Assembly: GCA_033060915.1 (NCBI GenBank)
Contig: CM065392.1
Location: forward strand, 5,195,001-5,259,000
DNA length: 64,000 nt
DNA from: Euryodendron excelsum
Taxonomy: Eukaryota; Streptophyta; Magnoliopsida; Ericales; Pentaphylacaceae
Direction of reading: 5' to 3'
Shown: positions 39,746 through 48,897 of the stretch, piece after piece
How the letters are laid out: every line of letters starts with the position of its first letter
How positions within the stretch are numbered: the first letter of the stretch is position 1
Translations under genes and position numbers: made by a program
The notes under the pieces: generated by a model
What the model was told of the DNA's origin: nothing
Seen by the model: the letters and a program-made list of their open reading frames with translations, nothing else
Database searches by the model: none

Positions 39746-40053
39746 AACCCAATAATAGATGAAGGTTGTAGAATGAATAACACTCTCTCAAAGAGTAGAT
39801 AAACAAATTTTCAGCTCACTCAAGAACCCCCTAAATGAATAAAAACAGAGTATAAGATGTAAGAGATGAAATATCACTTTGTAGCACTTAATCTTGTGTT
39901 CTTCTCATATTCTTCTTGTTCTTCATCAGCATATATGTGTTGGGGATCTTGTATATATAGCCTTAAGTTGCTTATAGCCGTTGGAGATAGATGGGAGACC
40001 ATTTGATATGAAAACGACGAAGTATAACGTTAAAAAATATAGTTGTTACCTTA

Positions 40054-40276
40054 AATGAGTAGACTCTTTTTAAGCAGGGGTTGACTCTTTTTATGTTTCA
40101 GCAGATCGACTCTTTTGCTCCAGGGGTTGACTCTTTTTGTCTCAGACTGCAAAATCAACTCTTTGTTTGAATGAGTCGACTCTTTTAGAGTGAGGGGTCG
40201 ACTCTTTTGATCTCTAACAGAATTTTCAGCCTCTGTTTGAATGAGTCAACTCTTTTGCTTGAGGGATCGACTCTTT
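40054..40276 (-). repeat. GTCGAC motif array in copy 3
   Basis: About nine units of a ten-base motif near GRGTCGACTCTTTT recur every 20-40 bp: for example GAGTCGACTCTTTT, GGGTCGACTCTTTT and variants GTTGACTC and GTCAACTC. The array starts about 100 bp upstream of the minus-strand TATA box, where enhancers of LTR elements usually lie. Confidence 0.75.
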
Positions 40277-42274
40277 TTAGGAAAATCCTTAACTTTTGCA
40301 ATACTTCTTCAATCTTTTTCAATATCTTCAAGCTCTTCAAGGATCATCCAACTAAGGTTTCTAAGGGTTGAAAAGACTTCTTCAAGGCATGTTGACTTCA
40401 AGAACACCTTTAACTCTTCAAGATGAAATCAATACACTTTTGATTACATTTGGAGTTCTTCAATCAACATCACTTCTTCCATTGATCTATGTCTTCTTCA
40501 AAATCTTCAAGAGAGCTTCCAAAACTTAAGATCTCTTTTCTTCAATTGATCTTTCATGCTTATTTGAACTTCTTCACTTTCTTTGCTTGATCTTCATCAA
40601 CTTGATTTCTTCTATAAGTTCTTCCATCTATTCAAGACTTCAACATAATCTTCAATGAAGCTTCTAACTCTTATGATTTCTTATCAATACTTTTAAGACA
40701 TCTTCAAATCTTCCAAGGTGAGCTTCCATATCTTGTAAAAGTCATCTAAATAAGGTTGTAAATAGAAGATTGTTGAATGTATCAACTCATCATACTTCAT
40801 CAACCTTTGATCCTTCTTGACAAGCTTCTCAACATAAGTTCTTCAATATCTTCGAATGTGATAAGTAGAAGCTTACTTCCCTTTTCTTTTATGCTTTAGG
40901 CCTCATAGCATACAAGCTTTTGCTCCCCCTTTCTTATGCAATTGATGCTTTAGTGGATTGATATAGCCATGAGGATCAAGAGTCTTCATAGTGAATAAGT
41001 TGGCCATGAATGTTGCCAAACATATGCATATCCAAACTTTATATCTTCTTCAGGTGTCACCACTTGCATCTTTCTTTTCAATACTTGTTAAACTCCTTGA
41101 GTATCTTCAAACTCTTCAAAAATAAGATTACCTAAGTAATTTTCTTGTTAGATATTTAACCGATCAACTCAATTATTTTCTTTTTATCAAATGATTATAA
41201 TCTAATCTGCACACTCAAGTGAAATCATTAGATAACAATCACATAGTTTTGTTATCATCAAAATCAACATGGGGATCAACCTTGACTCAACAATATTTAC
41301 CTCATTGACATGCTTGGATGAATGGTCAAGTCTAGTGCCAAATTGTTGAGAAGTGGCTGTCATATTTGCAATCAGATTTCTCGTGGCCTTGGGAGTTTTA
41401 TCCAACAAAGCTCCTCCACTAGCAGCATCAATCATGCTCCTTTCAGTGGGCAAAAGGCCCTCATAGAAATATTGAATAAGAAGTTGCTCACTGATTTGAT
41501 GATAGGGACAACTTGCACATAATTTCTTGAAATGCTCCCAGTATTCATATAGAGACTCTCCATTGTGCTGTCTCACACCAGAAATTTCTTTTCGAATGTT
41601 GGCCGCCCTTGAAACTGGGAAATATTTCTCTAAAAATAATATTTTCATCTCGTTCCATGTGGTAATACTTCCAGAGGGTAGATAATAGAGTCAATCCTTA
41701 GCCGAATCCTTCAAAGAAAACGGAAAAGCTCTTAATTTAATTTGCTCTTCAGTCACCCCCGTGGGTTTCATACTCGTGCATACTACATGAAACTCCTTTA
41801 GATAATTGTGGGGATCTTTACCTGCAAGACCATGATAAGTGGGTAAGAGATGTATTAATCCAGATTTTAATTCAAAGTTAGTAGAAACATCTAAAGTAGG
41901 GAATGTTATGCATAAGGGTTGTTGGTTCAGATCAAGTGCAGCAAGTTCTTTCAAAGTTTGATTTCCAGCCATAACTTCCTCCTCTTCTGAATCAAAATCG
42001 CTAGCAAATAGGGAATCAAGAGCTGGATCGTTCTCTACAGAATTTCTCCGAACTTCCCTTCTTGACCTGTGTAAAGTTTTCTCTATTTCTGGATCGCACT
42101 GCAAATCACCTTGATTAGAAGATTGAGTTATGGTCATAAACACTCAAGAAAACTCTAACTAACCCTGAAAACAATTAAAAAACAAAATCTAGATTAATGA
42201 AATTAATTAAAATATCTTCTTCTTTTTTCGAATGAAATAAAGATCACAAGAAGCATAAAGATTAACTAAAATCA

Positions 42275-42293
42275 CTTCCCGGCAACGGCGCCA
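42275..42293 (-). promoter_or_regulatory. primer binding site of nested gypsy element
   Basis: The minus strand reads TGGCGCCGTTGCCGGGAAG eight bases after the 5' LTR end. TGGCGCCGTTGCCGGGG is a well-known primer-site signature of plant Athila/Tat-type gypsy elements. Confidence 0.85.
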
Positions 42294-42301
42294 AAATTTG
42301 G

Positions 42302-43572
42302 TGTGCTGTCGCGGGCATCCAAAAATAAAACCGATACTCAAAAAACAAATATGTAGTAGTGCAAGTAATGATTGTTTCCACGAAGAGTGTTTAGTCTCGT
42401 TTTATGTTATGTGAACAAGGATTGGGAAATTTTGGATTTAATGAAAACTATTTTAATAATCACAGTTACGAAACAATTCAGATTAAAGTATTGAAATCAA
42501 TCAAAAGAACAAACCTTGGTCTAGGTCAACATCCACCATCAGAATTTACAACTGATCATTGATGCAAACATAATCAATTCACTCTTTGAATATTCACTGT
42601 TGGAATTAATTTCCTATCTCTCCTTAGTTGTAGTTAATCAGAAACAAGCGATCTAATTAACTCTAACTATTAAATAACCCAGGAAAAGCACACAAGGTTT
42701 AATCTAACAGCAGCCTTAAGAATTAGAGAAATCAATGAAACTAAACAACACAAGCACAAGTGGTTGCATTTAATTTAGTCGAATGCCCTTCCCAAGATAT
42801 AATAATTCCTAACGCAGTAAATCATTAAATCTCAGTTACTTCACAAATCAGAGGAATTAAACAATTACGGATTTGATATCTAACTCAGCAGTAGATTCAA
42901 TGATTAATAAACTAATAGGCCTCCTAGCGATTAAACAAGACAATCATGAAAATAGGCATAGAACAACATTCGATACTCAAAGCATAAATCGAATAATGAA
43001 AACAAATTAGATCTCACAGTTCATTATTAATTTCGAGATTTCTATCTACTTCGACTAAGATTTAAAGTTTAGCAACGCAGGGCCATGAAAACAACTCAAA
43101 TAATGACCTAGAATAATCTCAAAAAAACGACCAACAACCCTAGAAACAAAACAATCCCAGCTTTTATAGGCTTCTGAAAATCTGTAGCTATGCACGACCG
43201 TTCGAATGCCCTTGCCACCATTCGAACGGATCCCTACCATTTGAACGGTACGTCGAACGCACTTCGAACGGTAAAACATGTTCTCTGAATCTTTCGAACG
43301 TTCTTCGAACTTGAACTTGACGTGTATCCGTTTGATGTAACGTTCGAACACATCTACTACCGTTCGAATGCCTATTTGAACCGTTCTAACACCTCTTCGA
43401 ACGTTGCGTGTAGTTTTTGCTCGAATTCGTCCCTTTTCAGCTAGGATCCTCTTTTTGGGCATTCCATAGCACCCTAAGTCAAAATATAAGAATAGTGAGT
43501 GCCTTTAGGTACCAAATAAGTATAAAAGATTAAACATTATGAGATAAAAATATGATATTTGCATCCTCATCA
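42302..43572 (-). repeat. 5' LTR of nested gypsy element
   Basis: 1271 bp; plus-strand ends TGTGCTGTCGCGGGCATCC and TTTGCATCCTCATCA. It carries the TTCGAA palindrome cluster (43196-43422), with one more unit than the 3' copy, and the TATA box CCTATAAAAGCTGGG on the minus strand (about 43158-43172). The 135-codon minus-strand frame across it comes from the repeats and is not a gene. Confidence 0.88.
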
Positions 43573-44571
43573 CTAACAATTAAATTTAATAAACTTATTT
43601 AATTCCTTGAGACATTCCACTTAACTTATTTGATATGTCGGATTCATAATCCACCTGCAGGGTTTGACATAATCAAAACTTATAAGTTTCCTCAAGAGGG
43701 TATCATCAATCCCTATACAGTGACATGGAATCCATCAATAATTAATATTCACCATACACATAATGTTATTGTCTAACTCACTAAGTTTATTAACCCACAA
43801 AGAATCTCACTCTTCTGTGAATCAAAATAATAAACACTACATACACGTGTTTATTTATTATATTAGGATTAAGAGTATAAGCACTCATAATAATCATGAG
43901 GTATTAATTGTTTTATATAGTCAGTATAAAAACAATTACCTCAGCACGGTCCTGTTCAATACACACAAAGTGTACTAGTACAAGGAGTTGAAACTATATC
44001 ATTCCCTATAATCAAGACAGACTTATTAAAACCTTGTGCTACAGTCCTACTAATGACGTGTCCAGTTCCATCTAAGATTGTGAACGATAAGCTTATATTC
44101 TATAAAAACCGATAATCTGATCTTCCGTGTGTAAGCCGTACTCTATACACCAAATCATCTACTATATAGAATAAGAGATATACATACATAATCATTAAAT
44201 AAATAATGCAATGCAACCATTGCTCACACAGATTCTCATTAAAATGGAATAACTAATTTATTAATTAATACTAAAACCATTACACAAAGTATGTCTTTTA
44301 GTATAAATCCTTAACAAGATCTTTAATAGATCTTCATCATTTTTTAGCACCTTCAATCTCTTCATAATTTTGTTGAGCTGTCTTTCATCAATCAACCATT
44401 ATGCTCAACATCCTTCAACCAACTTAATAAACTTTCAACACACAATATCTTCAATATCTTTACTGTATTCAGCTTCAAGGCATAATATAGGCTACATACT
44501 AAGTACAGTCATTAGATTCTTAACACGATGTTTTGTTATTATCAAAATTAAGACACAAAGTCAATAGTATA

Positions 44572-44990
44572 GAAGTATCTAAGTGAGTGACCTATTAAAA
44601 AACTTAGTAAATCAGGATTCCAAAATAAAATATATGTACCAATATAATTTTAATTTGCCATCAAAAGATTTCAATAGTTTATATTAAATATTTGGATAAT
44701 GCTAGGAAGTACATAAATTTATGCTCAAAATAATGTGATTATTGCCTTTCAATTTAAAATAGAATACTCATCATAGAGTTGTTAATTACAAAAAAATTAT
44801 CATTGTCTTATATTTTTATAAAATTTTTGTATAAATTTTTTAAAAGAATAACATTTCTATTTTTATTTTTTCAATTCGTATTAAATTTCTTGTTGCTTCA
44901 CATTTCTATTTACAATATTATCTCTCCTTTTTGTTTTTAGTATTAACAACTATACACAAAATGTGCAACATGATTACATTCCGAAAGTGC
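44572..44990. other. short non-coding gap right of the nest
   Basis: AT-rich DNA between the GTATA duplication of the outermost LTR and the decayed plus-strand gypsy relative. Nothing recognisable is seen. Confidence 0.5.
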
Positions 44991-44999
44991 AATCTAAAT

Positions 45000-46285
45000 G
45001 TCTTAATTAGTTTCCTGTTAGACATAGATTAGGATTATTTATGTTGTTTTAGTTCTATTTAGTTACTAACTTTGTTTTATGTATGTTTTCAAGAATTCTA
45101 TGCTACAAAGGAGAAATTCGCGCAAAATTATAAAAGTGTGTTCGAACGGTCCAAGAAGGTATTCGAACGGATGATATTAACATCACATCAAGCGTTCAAC
45201 GGTGCACATGTGTGTTCGAACTGTGCGTCAAACGGAGTCACGTCAAGACCAGGTCTAAAATCCGTTCGAGAGATTCAGAGAGCATAAAAAACCATCCGAA
45301 ATGCTTTAAAAGCCTGTTTGAACAATCTAAAGGGTGTTCGAATAGTGGTCAAGCCCGTTCGAACAGTTAGCAGGGTTTTCTATTTTTCTGCTAGTTATAA
45401 AAGCTAGGATTGTTGCTGTTTTAGAGAGCTTTTCATTATTTATTTTTTTCTAAGGTTTAGGAGTAGTTCTAAGGTTTCTTAGACATCTTTAGAAGTAGAT
45501 TAGAGTAGAATTTTATAATTTTCTTCAATCCTTGTAATAAGATTTAATCGCTTTCAATATATTTCAATACATGTTTTGTATCTATCATGGTAATGAGTAG
45601 TTAGATTCCATTTTGGGATCAATTGTGAAGATCAATTGAAGATCTTGGATGAACAATAAAGGTAATTTGAGTTTCAAAGTTTAAATCTTCTTCTTCTTAA
45701 TTCTTTGGAATCAAACCCTAGATTCTTATGAAAACTTAGATGTTTAACTATGTTTAGTATACTTGTGCATAAATCTATATTCAGTATAATTACTACATGA
45801 ATCGATAGTATGCATATTTGATTTTGAAATTGATTCAATCTAGAAAAGATATTTACAAAAATTTAGGTGTTTGATTATGCTTGACAACAAGTCGATGGTA
45901 TGTATCTATGTTTTAAACCTAATTTATTTTACATTTGATTGTTAAAGAATAATTATTTTTATCACTAAATTTTCTGAATCAAAGACTTACTACGCAGCCA
46001 ATGATTTGAGATATCAAAAACCTCCATTGAAATTTTGGGTGAAGCAATTGATTGAAACAATTGGTTTCGAAATTTTCTTTTATTAGTTTCAAATCGTTTT
46101 CATTGCTTAGATTAATCAAACCCTTTCAAAACTATTTTCTTTTTATTGTATTGGAATTTTTTTTTGGAAGTTCTGACCTAAGGTGAGTTTCTCTATATGT
46201 GTTAACTCTCTTTCTTATGGATCGATCTCGGTGCATCACAATCGTACACTGACAGATATCAATTGCACTATTTTGGAGTGATTAG
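45000..46285 (+). mobile_element. decayed LTR related to the nested gypsy element, plus strand
   Basis: Blocks shared with the nested gypsy LTR appear in the same order but on the opposite strand: GTGTTCGAACGGTCCAAG, ATTCGAACGG, AAACGGA..CACGTCAAG, GAGATTCAGAGAGCAT, several TTCGAA sites and the TATA block GTTATAAAAGCTAGGATTG (about 45396-45414). A PBS-like site follows at 46290. The outer limits are approximate because the ends have decayed. Confidence 0.7.
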
Positions 46286-46289
46286 TTTT

Positions 46290-46308
46290 TAGCGCCGTTG
46301 CTACGGGA
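46290..46308 (+). promoter_or_regulatory. PBS-like site of decayed gypsy relative
   Basis: TAGCGCCGTTGCTACGGGA differs from the TGGCGCCGTTGCCGGGGA signature by a few bases and sits where the LTR ends. It supports the orientation and family of the remnant. Confidence 0.6.
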
Positions 46309-46591
46309 TTTGGCGATTGTCGTTGGAAGATGAACTTTGGTGATTTTATTTCAACGGAAGCACTTCATCATCATTTTACAATCACAAAGAGACTTAATAG
46401 TTTGCTTGGGTAACTTTATTTCATTCTTTATTTTTAAGAAATTTATTTTATTTTATTTATTGGGTTAGAGTAGTGCTATTTGCTAGTTAGTGGTATATTT
46501 GTGGAGAATTTGAAGGATAAGTTGAATTGAATTTATTGAATTGTTGGTTTGTTGTGTCGTGATTTGAAGGTTAATTTCAAATTATTTATGA

Positions 46592-46806
46592 ATAATTATT
46601 GGAGTGACTCATATTTACACTTGGCCCAACCATTGAAACCTTATACACCTATCTACCATCTGAAGTGGTTCTCTCAAGTTCCACCTCAATATTATGAACC
46701 ACCACCACAATATTACTAAGCATCATATTCTCCTTCACCTTGTACATACACATCTTACTATACATCATATTCTGTATCACCCTATCAACCTCTCATAGAG
46801 AACCAA
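46592..46806 (+). pseudogene. Pro/Tyr-rich gag-like relic
   Basis: One plus-strand frame reads a Tyr/Pro-rich segment (QVPPQYYEPPPQYY, then a stop, then SYSPSPCTYTSYYTSYSVSPYQP). Its position after the LTR and PBS-like site suggests the start of a gag region. No conserved gag domain follows, so this is inference from position and composition. Confidence 0.35.
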
Positions 46807-46809
46807 GAG

Positions 46810-47996
46810 GACATACTTCCATTATATATGCAATAACACACAAGTATATACTATGGGTTCAATAAAATTTTAGAACAAGAGGAGAGAGTTTGGAAACAAA
46901 CTATGACAATGTCAATTGGATAGGCAAGACATATTAATAGAAAAAACTTGTAGGTTGATGGTGGACCTACAAAAGAAATTGAATTTTATGACACAAGCTC
47001 TACTTCAACTAATACTAGAGAATGATGAGTTTTCTATCCAACCACAAACCAACTTTAAATATCACGTTCAATAGACTGAAACTACTTTAGACTTACTTCA
47101 TCTCTATGACCAAATCATATCCATTTATTTATTTGCCGCTACTCTTGCATGTAGTTACTTACGTTCACCATCAGTAATGAGTCCACCTTTAATAAATATG
47201 CACAACACATCATATGGACGGTACAGATTGCGTGTGTGGCTGTATAGAAGCATCTAAGCGGGTGAGACTGTAGAGGACCTACTAATTCAGATTCCAAAAT
47301 ACGATTTTTGTACACACATTAACATTTTATCTACTGGGCACACTCTCTAGCGTAAGAAGTCAAATTCAAAGCGTCAAGTTTGACCGACCAAAAAAAAAAA
47401 AGGTGGGCGGCGCTTTTCATACTTTTGGACCAATCAAAATTTATACAGACGAAAATACCCTTACTCCGACCATCACCTTACCATGGAAGGAAGGGGACAC
47501 AAATTGGCTTTTTTTTGAAGTATCTGTCGGCTGGACGGAAAAGCCCCGGCAAAATCTACACCCCCATCTATAAATAAACTTCTTACTGGAAGTATTGATA
47601 TATATAACATATAAATATAATTTTCGTATTTAAATAATTTTAAATTTCTTATGTATCAATATTTTTTAAAAAAACCTAAATTTATAGTGTTTAGAAAGTT
47701 AAAGAATCGCAACAACCATAGTAGCTATTTCTTTACTTAATTATAATTATGTTTTTATGTAAAATCTCAATAAAAATGTGTTTCCCGATGTCTTAATACC
47801 ATAACATTATGAAAATGGTTATTGTTTTTAAAAATTATGTACAGAAACCTATTAAAATAATGCAGCAGTGTCATTATTGTAATTAAGAGTTATCATGAAG
47901 AGTTTTTTTATTTATTTTTTTAAATTGAATGATTCTTATTCAACTACATCATTCTGGTAATAAATTTTGTATGAATTTTTCTGGTTACATAGTATT
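46810..47996. other. unassigned DNA between gypsy relic and hAT remnant
   Basis: No gene found. A less AT-rich patch at about 47380-47580 (GGGCGGCG, CCCCGGCAAAATC, then CTATAAATAAAC at about 47568) may be an old promoter or LTR fragment. The open frame of 65 codons there has no family features. Confidence 0.4.
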
Positions 47997-48004
47997 ACCC
48001 TAAT

Positions 48005-48889
48005 TAGTGGCAGACTCAGAATTTTAGTTGAGGGGGGCAACACAATTTTTTTTTTGGTTGATAAAAGGTTTAAGAAAGATATTTTAATTTTTGAGAATCA
48101 ATATACTATATAATATTCTAAACATTCAAAAAAATTAGAAAGATGAAGGAAAATTTAGTAATTTTGGGAGGCAATATACTATATTATATATATTAAATAT
48201 CTAAAAATTCATAGAATATAAAGAAGATTTTTAAAACTTTGGGGGGCTGTGACCCCCGCCCGCCCCCCTCCGTTCGTCACTGAGTAAGATAATTAATTCT
48301 AAAATAATACAACGAATATGATAATATTCAAGATTTTATATATTAATATTAAATATTTCTTACGCAAAACAACGTTTAAATAAAAATAAATGACAAATTA
48401 CAACAATTCTCTTCGTTATTTTATATTTTAAAACTTTTGCAATATAGTTTCATTATTTACGATTTTGAATATGTCCATTTTAATGTATGATACCAAGCAA
48501 TCATTCATCCACTCATTTTTCATATGATTACGTAATGTAGTCTTAATAATCTTCATTGCAGAAAAAACTCTCTTATCTGATGCAGTTACAACATGTAAGA
48601 TCAATGTCAACTTCACAAGCAAATAGACTAATGGGTAGACACTATACTTTTTCGTTTAAATTAACTTTTGAATAAGCCCACCAATTTTTATTACTTTTAA
48701 AAATTTATCATTAAAGCTTACATCTAAAATGTAGGACTCAAGTTGATTATTAAGTATCATAAGCTCAAATAAAAAAAAAATCATTAAGATAAAACTCAAT
48801 AAAATATAAAATAAATTGGGTTAAAAAAAAAATTTTTTAAAATTTCAGCAGCGACCGCCTATTCCCGACCCTTGATCAATCTGCCCCTT
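48005..48889 (-). mobile_element. hAT transposon remnant with 8-bp TSD
   Basis: ACCCTAAT is duplicated at 47997-48004 and 48890-48897, the 8-bp signature of hAT insertion. Short inverted ends are visible: TAGTGGCAGACTCAG on the left and, inverted from the right, AAGGGGCAGATTGATC. The 885-bp body keeps the end of a transposase on the minus strand. Most of an autonomous hAT element (3-4 kb) is missing. Confidence 0.75.
48428..48622 (-). pseudogene. hAT transposase C-terminal dimerisation fragment
   Basis: A 64-residue minus-strand frame matches the hAT C-terminal dimerisation region: a leucine-rich start, then the hallmark block ASDKRVFSAMKIIKTTLRN, then NDCLVSYIKMDIF. In intact relatives this lies at the end of a protein of about 600-800 residues. 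The start Met is internal to the domain, so this is a fragment and not a gene. Confidence 0.8.
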
Positions 48890-48897
48890 ACCCTAAT

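Larger units (their letters stand above)
39266..41292 (-). mobile_element. innermost solo LTR of the nest, family A copy 3
   Basis: 2027 bp with intact ends TGTTGGCCCAAGCAAG and CTTGACTCAACA. ATATT is duplicated at both edges (39261-39265 and 41293-41297), and removing the LTR plus one copy restores the gag frame. It is the best preserved copy of family A. Read on the minus strand it has a long U3 (41292 to about 39970) with a GTCGAC array, a TATA box (CTATATATACAAG, about 39949-39961) and a U5 with internal repeats. A solo LTR is what remains after unequal recombination between two LTRs. Confidence 0.92.
38717..42143 (-). pseudogene. gypsy gag, split by a solo LTR and an internal stop
   Basis: The N-terminal gag part is 42143-41691, ending in a premature TGA (41691-41693). 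The same frame goes on to 41298 with the family motifs EYFPVSRAANIRKEI-like, ESLYEYWEHFKKLC and QISEQLLIQYFYEGLL. The solo LTR 39266-41292 then interrupts it. The frame resumes at 39260 (SSIEQQIASLTSLVRQM). A zinc knuckle follows with its first Cys replaced by Tyr (YGICSVAGHPADIC), then a Gln-rich coiled-coil segment, and a TAG at 38717-38719. The interrupted codons flank the ATATT duplication. The product is not functional. Confidence 0.85.
34684..43572 (-). mobile_element. Ty3/gypsy element with gag-protease only, third level of the nest
   Basis: Minus-strand order: 5' LTR (43572-42302), PBS with the TGGCGCCGTTGCCGGG signature, gag, aspartic protease, start of reverse transcriptase, a non-coding stretch, then the 3' LTR (35935-34684). 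Without the solo LTR in its gag, the element is about 6.86 kb. No reverse transcriptase core, RNase H or integrase is readable between about 37440 and 35936. Several in-frame stops break gag-pro. The flanks of the two LTRs (ACAAG and CTAAC) are not a clean duplication. The PBS type and gag place it near the Athila/Tat group. Confidence 0.88.
34137..44316 (-). mobile_element. second-level solo LTR, family B (interrupted by gypsy element)
   Basis: The left part (34137-34683) starts TGTTGGGGACTACGATAT; the right part (43573-44316) ends AGTATAAATCCTTAACA. Together they make one LTR of about 1.29 kb with TG...CA ends. The flanks are AGATT (34132-34136) and AGATC (44317-44321), a 5-bp duplication with one mismatch. 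It lies inside the outermost LTR. The gypsy element at 34684-43572 splits it. No internal region of family B is present. A TATATATAG at about 34437-34445 suggests the minus orientation. Confidence 0.8.
32819..44566 (-). mobile_element. outermost solo LTR of the nest, family A copy 2 (interrupted)
   Basis: The left part (32819-34136) and the right part (44317-44566) together form one family A LTR of about 1.57 kb. Its left end TGATGGTCC and right end GTCAATA are mutated forms of TGTTGGCCC and GTCAACA. The right part contains the family's terminal TTTTGTTATTATCAAAATTA block. GTATA is duplicated exactly outside both ends (32814-32818 and 44567-44571), which proves the two parts belong to one insertion. 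The interruption is the LTR at 34137-44316. Confidence 0.85.

Noticed and set aside
43055..43462. 135-codon Arg-rich minus-strand frame
   Set aside because: Lies within the gypsy 5' LTR and is produced by the CGTTCGAACGG repeats; the partner frame at 35503-35793 in the other LTR is similarly accidental.
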